Of a DNA stretch of 64,000 bases, positions 27,787 through 36,556 are shown in pieces (positions within the stretch are counted from its first letter, which is position 1; the number at the start of each line of letters is the position of its first letter). The notes below the pieces were generated by a model that did not search any database, was not told where the DNA came from, and saw only the letters and a list, made by a program, of their open reading frames with translations. The DNA comes from Tessaracoccus flavescens (GTDB lineage Bacteria > Actinomycetota > Actinomycetes > Propionibacteriales > Propionibacteriaceae). The DNA lies in the NCBI RefSeq assembly GCF_001998865.1, contig NZ_CP019607.1, positions 1 through 64,000 of the forward strand, given 5' to 3'. A program made the translations under genes and the position numbers.

Positions 27787-28599
27787 GTGAGGGAGCGAGA
27801 GATTTACCCGAGCGCACCTATCGTCCTGATGGCGATCGAGGTGCGGCACCCGCCGTGCGAACCGCTCGACCGCAAGCAGGTTGCGGAGGTGTCCGCGCGG
27901 ATCAAGCACTTGCTGCCCCTGCCGAGCGAGATGGATGAGGTCTCTGTCACGGTGCAGGCAGGGCCGGACGGTCCGCCCACACAGCAGCAGGTCGTCAGCA
28001 GCTTTCCGAGGTGGACGAGCCGCGACAAACGAACGGCGCTGTCGGTCCGCGCCGACAGCCTGGTGATCGAGACCACCGACTACGGCAGTTACGACAGGAT
28101 GCGTGAGTTGCTCGACATCGTGCTCCAGGCCCGCCTGGCCGTTGCGGCCCCGGCCGGAGTCGAGCGGATTGGGCTCCGGTACATCGACGAGATCAGGGTT
28201 CCCGCTGAGAACGGTGGCAGCGCGCCAGACTGGGATCAGTGGGTGGATACTTCGCTACTCGGTCCCGCGCATATCGGTGCGGAACTGGGGCTTGCGCCGG
28301 TTGTGAACGAAGGCGTCTTCGTCTTCTCCGGCGGCAGCGATCATGCGCTGGTGCTGAGGTACGGCGCGCAGAGCGACTACGCCGTGCAATCGACTCCCGA
28401 CCTGCGCCGTCCGTTGCCTCCTCCGGGGCCACTGTTCAAGCTGGACATCGACAGTTTCTGGCAAGCAGCCGACGAGGTGCCCGAGTTCGACGAAGAGCTC
28501 ATCCTGCGCCAGGCAGATGCACTGCATGAGCCCGTGCGTGGGGTCTTTGAGAGCGTGATCACGGATCGACTACGAGAGGAAGTGTTGCGAAATGGCTAA
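27787..28599 (+). CDS. TIGR04255-family protein
   Basis: 270 residues from GTG. The opening YPSAPIVLMAIEVRHPPCEP, the central RTALSVRADSLVIETTDYGS and VERIGLRYIDEIRVP, and the late FKLDIDSFWQ ... LHEPVRGVFESVITDRLREE match the sporadically distributed TIGR04255 family. These are two-lobed alpha/beta proteins of unknown biochemistry, often in accessory DNA. There is no signal peptide or TM segment. It is the first gene of a packed operon and overlaps the next gene by 8 bp. A defence role is inferred from the downstream type I restriction system. Confidence 0.8.
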   Translation: MREREIYPSAPIVLMAIEVRHPPCEPLDRKQVAEVSARIKHLLPLPSEMDEVSVTVQAGPDGPPTQQQVVSSFPRWTSRDKRTALSVRADSLVIETTDYGSYDRMRELLDIVLQARLAVAAPAGVERIGLRYIDEIRVPAENGGSAPDWDQWVDTSLLGPAHIGAELGLAPVVNEGVFVFSGGSDHALVLRYGAQSDYAVQSTPDLRRPLPPPGPLFKLDIDSFWQAADEVPEFDEELILRQADALHEPVRGVFESVITDRLREEVLRNG

Positions 28600-29251
28600 C
28601 ACCTTGGTGCGGAACGCAGCTGCCGAGTCGGCGCTGGGTACACCCGCCACGGCGAGCGGATCGAAGTCCATGCCTACGCTCACGGAGGCAAGAGCCACTG
28701 CTTCCCGTCTCATGACAGAGGTCGGAGGGAACAGAAGTGTTGCTCGGACGCTTCATCAGGACTTCGATGACCTTCACAAGCGGATCACTGATGTGGAGTG
28801 GCGTACTGCTGCCGCTGAGCGAAGCAAAGCCAGCGTTGCCTCGATGCTGGCGGAGTTGGCCGATCTCGGGTTCGCCTGGCGCGACATCGCACGGATGGTC
28901 GGCGTGAGCGTGCCCGCAGTGCAGAAATGGCGGAGAGGTGAGAAGGCGTCGGGCGATAGTCGTAGTCGGCTTGCGAGCCTGCTCGCAGCGTGCGACTTGA
29001 TCGCCGGTCGTTACCTCATCGATGAAATCGCCTCGTGGTTTGAGGTGCCGCTCTCTTCGCCTGCTCCGGTCACGCCGATCGTGCTCTACTCCGCCAATCG
29101 TGCGGACCTTGTGTTCGAGTTCGCAAGCGGCCATGTAGATCCTGAAGCGCTGCTGTCGGAGTTCGACCCCGACTGGCGCGAACGGTACCGATCCGACTTC
29201 GAAGTCTTCGAGGCGGGCGACGGCAACCGCTCGATTCGCATGAAGGGCTAA
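28592..29251 (+). CDS. helix-turn-helix protein, antitoxin-like
   Basis: 219 residues. The N-terminal 75 residues are polar and Ala-rich. A helix-turn-helix lies at about 82-112 (ELADLGFAWRDIARMVGVSV, then PAVQKWRRGEK). The C-terminal part (about 115-219) has AACDLIAGRYLIDEIASWFE and a beta segment (VTPIVLYSANRADLVFEFAS), reminiscent of Xre/ParS-type antitoxins where a DNA-binding helix precedes a partner-binding domain. It may autoregulate the operon or neutralise a neighbour. It starts inside the TIGR04255 gene and ends 2 bp before the next gene. Confidence 0.7.
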   Translation: MANTLVRNAAAESALGTPATASGSKSMPTLTEARATASRLMTEVGGNRSVARTLHQDFDDLHKRITDVEWRTAAAERSKASVASMLAELADLGFAWRDIARMVGVSVPAVQKWRRGEKASGDSRSRLASLLAACDLIAGRYLIDEIASWFEVPLSSPAPVTPIVLYSANRADLVFEFASGHVDPEALLSEFDPDWRERYRSDFEVFEAGDGNRSIRMKG

Positions 29252-29253
29252 TC

Positions 29254-29967
29254 TTGAGCCGCGACCTCGAATCCCCGTACGTAGAGGGTGTCCCAGACTG
29301 GGACGCCCTCTACCGTGCGCGCGGCGACGAGGTCTCGGCAACCCGACCTATCTTCACCGGCGACGTGTTCACCGGTATCCAACTCCTCGGGTCAACAGGT
29401 AACAGGAAAGCGCGCTCCGTGGTCGTCTTGCAGCACCCGTGTTCGATGCGGATGAACGGCGTCGACGTCGCCTGGCAGGTACTCGTCGCAGAAGTGACGA
29501 ATCGCAAGGAACTCGACGAGCACGGCTGGGTGGGCGGCAACTTCAACCTGATGCCGCTGCCCGACATCCGCCGCGAGGTGACGAGCCAGAGTCGGCATCA
29601 GGCGGCGAACTTTGACAACCTCTACACGGTGGCACCTGACGTGCTGACCTCGCGCGTAGCCTCCCTGTCGCCGTTCGGGGTGAACCTCCTTCTTCAGCGA
29701 TGGGTGCACTACAGTTCCCGAGTCGTCGTGCCCACCCACACCTTCCACGAGCAGACCGTCGCCTTCTACGAAGAGGCGGACCTGATCGAGGAGTGGTGCG
29801 ACGAAGCGAGCGGTGATGATCTCCGGGCCGAGACGCAGGCGTGCCTGAACTGGCTGCGCGCCGACAGGGACGGCTCGACCTATCAAGAATTGCTGAAGAA
29901 CCCGCAATCGCACAGCATGATTCGCCGCGCGATGCGCCAGGCGCTGAAAGAACGGAACCAGAGTTGA
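29254..29967 (+). CDS. hypothetical protein, third gene of TIGR04255 module
   Basis: 237 residues from TTG, with GAAGGG 7 nt upstream. I recognise no named family. Conserved-looking motifs include VVVLQHPCSMRMNGVDVAWQ, WVGGNFNLMPLPDI, FGVNLLLQRWVHYSSRVVVP and DLIEEWCDEASGDDLRAETQ. The HPCSMR segment places a His and Cys together after a hydrophobic strand and could be an active site. No TM segment is present. It overlaps the hsdM start by 4 bp (TTGA). Function is unknown; a toxin or effector role alongside the HTH gene is possible but unproven. Confidence 0.65.
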   Translation: MSRDLESPYVEGVPDWDALYRARGDEVSATRPIFTGDVFTGIQLLGSTGNRKARSVVVLQHPCSMRMNGVDVAWQVLVAEVTNRKELDEHGWVGGNFNLMPLPDIRREVTSQSRHQAANFDNLYTVAPDVLTSRVASLSPFGVNLLLQRWVHYSSRVVVPTHTFHEQTVAFYEEADLIEEWCDEASGDDLRAETQACLNWLRADRDGSTYQELLKNPQSHSMIRRAMRQALKERNQS

Positions 29968-31514
29968 GAACGACTGACCTCGCCAAGGTGCGCGCCACGC
30001 TGTGGGCGGCGGCCGACGAGTTGCGCGCGAACTCGAAGCTGACGCCGGTGCAGTATCGCGACCCGGTACTGGGTCTGGTCTTCCTCGCCTACGCCGAGAA
30101 CCGCTTCGAAGGGATCAGAGCTGAGGTCGAGTCGCGGGCTTCTGCGCGTAACCCCGCCACGGTCGCCGACTACAAGGCCAAGTCGGTCCTGTACGTGCCT
30201 GACGAGTCGCGGCTGTCGTACCTGGTCGGGCTGCCCGAGGGCGACGACATCGGTAAGGCCGTGGATGACGCGATCAAGGCCATCGAGGCCACTAACCCCG
30301 AGCTGAAAGACATCCTGCCCCGCGGCTACCAGAAGCTCGAACGCCCGACACTGATCGAACTGCTGCGGCTCTTCGCACCGCTGCCGACCCAACTCGAAGG
30401 TGATGCGTTCGGGTTCATCTACGAAGACTTCCTCTCCAACTTCGCCGCCCAGGAAGGCAAGGGCGGCGGCGAGTACTTCACCCCCTACTCGATCGTCCGG
30501 CTGATCGTCGAGATTCTGGAACCCTTCCAGGGCCGCGTGTTCGACCCGGCCTGCGGCTCGGGCGGCATGTTCGTGCAGTGCGCGAAGTTCGTCGAACGCC
30601 ACCACGACAACCCCACCCGCAAACTCTCGGTCTTCGGAACCGAGAAGACCGAAGACACCGTGCCGCTGGCCAAGATGAACCTCGCCCTCCACGGGCTCTC
30701 CGGCGACATCCGCCAGGCCAACAGCTACTACGAAGACCCCCACCGCGCGGTCGGCGCGTTCGACTACGTGATGGCCAACCCACCGTTCAACGTCGACAAG
30801 ATCAAGAAGGAACAACTCGCGGGCGACAAGCGATTCCCCTTCGGCCTGCCCAAGGCTGACAACGGCAACTACCTGTGGATTCAGCAGTTCTACGCAGCCC
30901 TCGCACCGACAGGTCGCGCCGGGTTTGTCATGGCGAACAGCGCGGGCGACGCGGGCCACTCCGAAAAGGAGATTCGCAAGCAGCTGGTCGAGTCGGGCGC
31001 GGTTGACGTGATGATCGCCATCGGCTCCAACTTCTTCTACACCGTCACGCTGCCGGTGACGCTGTGGTTCCTCGACAAGGCCAAGCTCGGCACCCCGCGC
31101 GAAGACACGGTGCTGTTCATCGATGCACGGCACATCTACAACCAGATCGACCGCGCCCACCGCGACTTCATGCCCGAGCAGATCGAGTTCCTCGCCAACA
31201 TCGTCCGCCTCTACCGGGGCGAGGACGTCGAGACCGTCGGAGGCAGCGAGGCTCTGCTGGCCAAGAATTTCCCCGATGGGCAGTACGCGGATGTCGCGGG
31301 CCTGTGCAAGGTCGCGAAGCGCGCCGAGATCGAGGCGCAAGGCTGGAGCCTCAACCCTGGGCGATACACGGGATCTGCCGTCGTCGATGAGGATGACGAG
31401 GACTTCGCCGTCAAGCTAGAAGAGCTGTACGAGGAGTTCACACTTCTCAGCAACGAAGCCGACGCGCTACGCGCCAAGGTGGATGCCGCCGTCCAGGGGA
31501 TCCTCGACGCATGA
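29964..31514 (+). CDS. hsdM: type I restriction-modification DNA methyltransferase subunit HsdM
   Basis: 516 residues; the TTG start (RTTDLAKVRATLWAAADELR) overlaps the preceding stop by 4 bp, and no better start exists. The N-terminal helical HsdM_N domain (about 1-140) precedes the N6-adenine MTase core. SAM motif I is FDPACGSGGMF (near residue 194) and motif IV is NPPF in DYVMANPPFNVDKIKK (near 272). The C-terminal region (GFVMANSAGDAGHSEKEIRK, FFYTVTLPVTLWFLDK) is typical. With HsdS it methylates host sites; HsdM2HsdS plus HsdR restricts unmodified DNA. Confidence 0.96.
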   Translation: MRTTDLAKVRATLWAAADELRANSKLTPVQYRDPVLGLVFLAYAENRFEGIRAEVESRASARNPATVADYKAKSVLYVPDESRLSYLVGLPEGDDIGKAVDDAIKAIEATNPELKDILPRGYQKLERPTLIELLRLFAPLPTQLEGDAFGFIYEDFLSNFAAQEGKGGGEYFTPYSIVRLIVEILEPFQGRVFDPACGSGGMFVQCAKFVERHHDNPTRKLSVFGTEKTEDTVPLAKMNLALHGLSGDIRQANSYYEDPHRAVGAFDYVMANPPFNVDKIKKEQLAGDKRFPFGLPKADNGNYLWIQQFYAALAPTGRAGFVMANSAGDAGHSEKEIRKQLVESGAVDVMIAIGSNFFYTVTLPVTLWFLDKAKLGTPREDTVLFIDARHIYNQIDRAHRDFMPEQIEFLANIVRLYRGEDVETVGGSEALLAKNFPDGQYADVAGLCKVAKRAEIEAQGWSLNPGRYTGSAVVDEDDEDFAVKLEELYEEFTLLSNEADALRAKVDAAVQGILDA

Positions 31515-32815
31515 GCGAATGGAGTCGCGTTACGATCGCGGAACTCGCGAGTCCCGACCCACACGCGCTGGCGACCGGTCCGTTCGGCTCGGCGATCAGC
31601 GCCAAGAACTTCGTTGAGCACGGAGTCCCGGTGATTCGCGGCTCGAACCTTAGTCTCGATGTCGGTGTGAGGTTGAACGACAACGGCCTTGCCTTTCTCA
31701 CAGAGGCCAAGGCAGCGACCTTTAGGCGGAGTGTGGTACGCCGAGGCGACCTGGTCTTCACCTGCTGGGGGACGATCGGCCAGATCGGGCTAGTTGATGA
31801 TCGCGCCGCGTTTCCCGAGTATGTCGTGTCGAACAAACAGATGAAGCTGACACCCGACCCCGCGAAAGTTGACTCGACATACCTCTACTACCTCCTATCG
31901 AGCCCCGGCCTCGTTCGCGTGGTAACCGGCCAGTCGATCGGTGCGGCGGTTCCAGGCTTCAACCTGGGTCAGCTCAAGGAAATCACGGTGAACGTGCCAA
32001 CCCTCGAAACTCAGAGGGGCATTGCAGGCGTGCTGAACGGCATCGACGACCTGATTGAGAACAATCGGCGGCGGGTGGCGGTGCTGGAGGAGATGGCGCG
32101 GGCGATCTACCGCGAGTGGTTCGTAAAGTTCCGCTATCCCGGCCACGAAGACGTCCCCTTCGTAGACTCCGCCCTCGGGCCCATCCCCGAGGGGTGGTCG
32201 ACGGGAATCATCGACGACATCGTCACGGTTAGCAAAGCAAGCGTTGACCCGGCCACGCTTGACCCCGAGACCCCCGCAATTGGTCTGGAACACATTCCGC
32301 GGCAGCAGATCTCGCTCGACGACTGGGGCAAAGCCGGGAGCCAGGGCAGTCGCAAGGCTGTGTTCGAGAAGGGGGATGTGCTCTTTGGCAAGATCAGGCC
32401 GTATTTCCACAAGGTCAGCGTTGCTCCAGTAGATGGCATCTGTTCAACCGACGCGATAGTGATCCGCCCGCATGCCGCGCACTGGGGGCAGGCGGTGTTC
32501 ACCGCATCGAGCGCCGAGTTCGTGACTCACGCAACACAGACGTCGAATGGCACGAAGATGCCACGCGCTGACTGGAAAGTGCTCGGCAAGTGGTCGCTCG
32601 CCGTTCCCCCTACGCGGCTTGCTGAGTCATTCAGTGATATCGCCAGACATCATCTTGCCCTTGCAGAGACGCTCATGTTCGAAAACCGCCGACTGGCGAC
32701 GATGCGCGATCTGCTGCTACCGAAGCTCGTCACGGGCCAGATCGACGTTTCGGCGCTCGACCTGAATGCGTTGGTTTCGACAGGCTCAACCACCGAAGGC
32801 GGAGTCGGGTCATGA
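31511..32815 (+). CDS. hsdS: type I restriction specificity subunit HsdS
   Basis: 434 residues. Target-recognition domain 1 spans about 1-165 (ATGPFGSAISAKNFVEHGVP) and domain 2 about 225-385. A central conserved helix (AGVLNGIDDLIENNRRRVAV, then EMARAIYREWFVKFRYPGHE) and a C-terminal helix (FENRRLATMRDLLLPKLVTG) form the two coiled-coil spacers. The two TRDs each read half of a bipartite DNA site; the target cannot be read from sequence. It overlaps hsdM and hsdR by 4 bp each. Confidence 0.95.
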   Translation: MSEWSRVTIAELASPDPHALATGPFGSAISAKNFVEHGVPVIRGSNLSLDVGVRLNDNGLAFLTEAKAATFRRSVVRRGDLVFTCWGTIGQIGLVDDRAAFPEYVVSNKQMKLTPDPAKVDSTYLYYLLSSPGLVRVVTGQSIGAAVPGFNLGQLKEITVNVPTLETQRGIAGVLNGIDDLIENNRRRVAVLEEMARAIYREWFVKFRYPGHEDVPFVDSALGPIPEGWSTGIIDDIVTVSKASVDPATLDPETPAIGLEHIPRQQISLDDWGKAGSQGSRKAVFEKGDVLFGKIRPYFHKVSVAPVDGICSTDAIVIRPHAAHWGQAVFTASSAEFVTHATQTSNGTKMPRADWKVLGKWSLAVPPTRLAESFSDIARHHLALAETLMFENRRLATMRDLLLPKLVTGQIDVSALDLNALVSTGSTTEGGVGS

Positions 32816-35800
32816 CGCCGTCGGGCCCGGAATTCGCTTACGTCGAGAAGCCCAGCATGGATCTGCTGGGGCAGCTCGGGTGGGCGCAGGTCGATGCCTT
32901 CCAGGAGACGCTCGGGCCTCAGGGGACTCTTGGTCGCGATTCTCAGCACGATGTCGTCCTGACCCATCGCCTCCGGTTCGCGATGCGCAAGCTCAACGAT
33001 CCTGATGTTCCCGATGCCTCGATCAACGAGGCGATCGAGGTGCTCACCAAGGACCGCTCGGTCATGGACCGCGTGCGTGCGAACCGTGAGGTCTACGACC
33101 TGCTGCGTGACGGATACCGGGCCGAGTGGGTCGATGATCTCGGCGATAAGCGGATCGAGACGCTGCATTTCCTCGACCTGAAGAACCCCGCCAGCAACGA
33201 CCTGCTTGCGGTGCAGCAGATGTGGGTCAAGGGCCACCTCCACTCACGCCGACTTGATGTTGCACTCTTCGTCAACGGTGTGCCGTTGGTGTTGATGGAG
33301 TTCAAGGAGCCGGGTATCGCGCTGAAGTCGGCGTACGACGACAACCTGACCGACTATCGTGACACGATCCCGCAGCTCTTCATCCCCAACTGCTTCGTGC
33401 TGCTCTCCAATGGCAGTGGGGCGAAGGTCGGAGCGACGTACGCGCCGTGGGAGTTTTTCGGCGACTGGAAGGTCATCGACGCCGCCGGCACCCGTGGCGC
33501 GATCGCGTTGGAGACCGCACTTCGGGGCACCTGTGACCCGGCGATCCTGCTCGACCTCTTTGAGAACTTCGTCGCCTACTTGGAGCGACCAGGTGGCCTG
33601 ATCAAGAACGTTGCCCGTTCCCACCAGTACCTCGGGGTGAACGCGGCCATTGGGAACCTGCGCCGGGCTCGTGCCGAGCAGGATAAGCGACTCGGGGTGT
33701 TCTGGCATACCCAGGGTTCGGGCAAGTCGCTGTCGATGCTGTGGTTCACGCAGAAGGTGCTGCGTCAGATCGCTGGCAAGTGGACGTTCGTGATGGTCAC
33801 CGACCGCACCGAGCTCGACACTCAGCTCCATGGTGAGTTCGCCGATGCCGGGGCGGTCCCGCCCGGGGCCCACGTTCACGCGGCATCCATCGCCCATCTG
33901 CGCGAACTCCTCGCCGCGGATCACCGCTACGTGTTCACTCTGATCCAGAAGTTCCAACCGTCGAAGGCGGCGGGCGAACGCGAGATGCCGGTGCTCTCAG
34001 ATCGCTCGGACATCATCGTCATCACCGACGAGGCGCACCGCAGCCAGTACGACACCCTCGCGTTGAACATGCGTCGTGCGCTGCCCAACGCGTTGATGAT
34101 GGGCTTCACCGGCACTCCGCTGATCGCGGGCGAGGAGCAGGCGACTCGAGAGCAGTTCGGCGAATACGTCAGCATCTACAACTTCCGCGATGCCATCGAG
34201 GATGGCGCGACCGTGCCGCTCTACTACGAGAACCGCATCCCCGAACTGCAATTGGTCAACGACAACTTCTCCGACGAACTCGACGCACTCCTCGAAGTGG
34301 CCGAGTTGGATGAAGACGCCGAGGGTGCGTTGGCGCGTGAGTTCGGCACGCAGTACACGCTGCTCACTCGCCCGGAGCGGCTGAAGACCATCGCGTCTGA
34401 TCTGGTGCGGCATTTCGTCGGGCGGGGGTTCTCGGGCAAGGCTATGTATGTCGGGCTCGACAAAGCTGCCGCCGTGCGCATGTATGACCTGGTGCAGGAG
34501 GCGTGGGCCGAACACCTGGCTGAGCTGCGCCGACAGCACGATGCACTGCCGGAATTGGAGCGGCCCTGGCTCGCTTCGCGTATCGAGTTGATGGAGACCA
34601 CCGATATGGCGGTCGTGGTGTCGCAGAGTCAGAACGAGCTGAAGACGCTCGACGACCTGGGCCTCGACATTCGCCCGCACCGCGAGCGGATGAACCGCGA
34701 AGACCTCGCCGAGAAGTTCAAGGACGCCTCCGATCCGCTGCGGCTCGTCTTTGTCTGCGCCATGTGGATGACCGGCTTCGATGCTCCAAGCGTCTCGACG
34801 GTCTACCTTGACCGGCCGATGAAGAACCACACCCTGATGCAGACCATCGCCCGCGCCAACCGCGTCTTCCCCGAGAAAGACAACGGGCTGATCGTCGACT
34901 ATGTGGGCGTCTTCAGGAACTTGGAGAAGGCACTCGCCGTCTACGGCGCAGCGAGCGCGGGCGAGTCGCCCATCGAGATCATCGACGCGCTCGCTGGTGA
35001 GTTGGATCTGGCGGTCTCGGGCCTGATCTCGTTCTGTGCGAACGCCGGGGTCGATCTCATTGCGATGCGCGACGCTGAAGGTTTCGACCACATCGCCAAA
35101 CGCGACGCTGCGATCGAGGCTCTGCTGGTCGATGAGGAGACCCGCAATGACTTCACCGGCAAGGCGCGGCAAGTGCGCAAGCTGTTCAAGGCGCTCCTCC
35201 CGAATCCGAAGGCAGCTGCCCAGCAACGTACCGTGGCCGCGATCCGGGTGCTCCATGAGCGCATCGTCGAAGTCACACGTCCGCCCGAGGCCGACATCTC
35301 GGCGGTAGCAGATGCGGTTGATGCTCTGCTGGACCGTTCGGTCGGCGCGGAGGAGTACGTCATCCGAGCCGCAGCCGAAGGCACGAACCCCGACCCGTTG
35401 ATCGACCTGTCGCTCATCGACTTCGACGGTCTCGCCGCCAAGTTCGCCGGTCGGCAGCGGGCCGAGACTGACCGGCTCGCTCAGTTGCTCCGTCAACAGG
35501 CGATCGGAGCGGCCCTGCGGAACCCCACCCGCTACGAGCTCGTCGAACGCATCGAACAGCTGATCGAGGACTACAACGCAGGCAGCGTGAACATCGATGA
35601 GTACCTGCGTCGCCTCATCGAACTGTCCCAGACCCTGACCGCCGAGGAAGAACGGGCCGTTCGAGAGGGCATGACCGAGGAAGAGCTCGCGATCTTCGAC
35701 CTACTGACAAAGCCTGACCCTGTCCTGACCGCAGAGGAGCGAGAGACCGTCAAGGCGAGCGCGAAGTCTCTGCTGGAGCACCTGCACGAGAAGATCGTGC

Positions 35801-36162
35801 AGGACTGGCGGCGCAAGGTCGCCACGACGAACGACGTCAACAGCACCATCCGCCGCGTCCTGGACCAGAGTCTCCCGGAAGCGCCGTACACCGTCGACAT
35901 CTTCCACACCAAAGTGCAGTTGGTCTTCGACCACGTCCTTACGGCCTACGGCGACAACGGTGAGAGCGCCTACTTGCCCCGAATCGACTTCAGCTACCCG
36001 AGCAGCCGTGTCCAGGTCGAATACGACCGCCCGATCGACGTGAACAAGGTCGCGGACGATGTCGTCGCGCGCATCCACGCCGACCCCGACTTCGCCGCGC
36101 AGGTTGCCCAGCAGTTGCAGGGCAACATGGCGTCAGATGCTGGTCAAGCCCAAGAGAGGTAG
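32812..36162 (+). CDS. hsdR: type I restriction endonuclease subunit HsdR
   Basis: 1116 residues, normal for HsdR. The N-terminal nuclease has the PD-(D/E)xK signature in RLDVALFVNGVPLVLMEFK (D then E-x-K near residue 160). Helicase motifs follow: Walker A HTQGSGKSLSM (about 299-309), TDRTELDTQL, the DEAH box in IVITDEAHRSQYD, FTGTPL, and motif VI-like MQTIARANRVFP. The C-terminal third is helical and docks on the methylase. It is the translocating and cleaving subunit. The start overlaps hsdS by 4 bp; the stop is 2 bp before the next gene. Confidence 0.96.
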   Translation: MTPSGPEFAYVEKPSMDLLGQLGWAQVDAFQETLGPQGTLGRDSQHDVVLTHRLRFAMRKLNDPDVPDASINEAIEVLTKDRSVMDRVRANREVYDLLRDGYRAEWVDDLGDKRIETLHFLDLKNPASNDLLAVQQMWVKGHLHSRRLDVALFVNGVPLVLMEFKEPGIALKSAYDDNLTDYRDTIPQLFIPNCFVLLSNGSGAKVGATYAPWEFFGDWKVIDAAGTRGAIALETALRGTCDPAILLDLFENFVAYLERPGGLIKNVARSHQYLGVNAAIGNLRRARAEQDKRLGVFWHTQGSGKSLSMLWFTQKVLRQIAGKWTFVMVTDRTELDTQLHGEFADAGAVPPGAHVHAASIAHLRELLAADHRYVFTLIQKFQPSKAAGEREMPVLSDRSDIIVITDEAHRSQYDTLALNMRRALPNALMMGFTGTPLIAGEEQATREQFGEYVSIYNFRDAIEDGATVPLYYENRIPELQLVNDNFSDELDALLEVAELDEDAEGALAREFGTQYTLLTRPERLKTIASDLVRHFVGRGFSGKAMYVGLDKAAAVRMYDLVQEAWAEHLAELRRQHDALPELERPWLASRIELMETTDMAVVVSQSQNELKTLDDLGLDIRPHRERMNREDLAEKFKDASDPLRLVFVCAMWMTGFDAPSVSTVYLDRPMKNHTLMQTIARANRVFPEKDNGLIVDYVGVFRNLEKALAVYGAASAGESPIEIIDALAGELDLAVSGLISFCANAGVDLIAMRDAEGFDHIAKRDAAIEALLVDEETRNDFTGKARQVRKLFKALLPNPKAAAQQRTVAAIRVLHERIVEVTRPPEADISAVADAVDALLDRSVGAEEYVIRAAAEGTNPDPLIDLSLIDFDGLAAKFAGRQRAETDRLAQLLRQQAIGAALRNPTRYELVERIEQLIEDYNAGSVNIDEYLRRLIELSQTLTAEEERAVREGMTEEELAIFDLLTKPDPVLTAEERETVKASAKSLLEHLHEKIVQDWRRKVATTNDVNSTIRRVLDQSLPEAPYTVDIFHTKVQLVFDHVLTAYGDNGESAYLPRIDFSYPSSRVQVEYDRPIDVNKVADDVVARIHADPDFAAQVAQQLQGNMASDAGQAQER

Positions 36163-36164
36163 CC

Positions 36165-36491
36165 GTGGGAACACTGTCCATCGCCCAGAAGACCATCCTT
36201 GAGTCTGTACTCGGGATGCAGGGTGGCTTCGTCCTGGACTTCTCCAACACTTCCTTCGGCCAGTTCTTCGATGCGCTCGGGGTTGACATCTTCGAGGAGC
36301 AGTACGCGGAGAATGGAACATCCAAGGCGAATCGTCTGCGAGTGTTTTGGCGCCTTGCAGACGACGCCGAGGTTTCCGCGGCGCTCATCGCCTTCGCTGA
36401 CTATGTCGAAGCTAAGAATGCCGTCCAGGCGGGCGCTCTAGATGTACTGACCACGGAGATTGAGTACGCGCGGCGGGTCTGCTGGACATAG
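36165..36491 (+). pseudogene. 5' part of an abortive-infection-like gene interrupted by an IS481-family element
   Basis: GTG start 2 bp after hsdR. About 105 residues of native sequence, FVLDFSNTSFGQFFDALGVD ... AENGTSKANRLRVFWRLADD, resemble small N-terminal domains (AbiJ-NTD type) of abortive-infection proteins. The reading frame stops inside the left end of the IS (CWT then TAG). The matching C-terminal part resumes at about 37549. The intact gene would encode roughly 410 residues and be the last gene of the restriction operon. Confidence 0.65.
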
Positions 36492-36492
36492 G

Positions 36493-36556
36493 GGAAGACC
36501 TCTGAGTGAAGTGTGGGACTTACGACAGAACCCATTTCACGAAACAGAGGTCTTCC
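36493..36556 (+). promoter_or_regulatory. hairpin masking the IS481 transposase ribosome site
   Basis: GGAAGACCTCTG (36493-36504) is perfectly complementary to CAGAGGTCTTCC (36545-36556). The stem continues inward through GTGAA/TTCAC with small bulges. The AGAGG ribosome site and the base before the ATG lie in the right arm, so transcripts entering from hsdR would have the start occluded. Confidence 0.6.
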
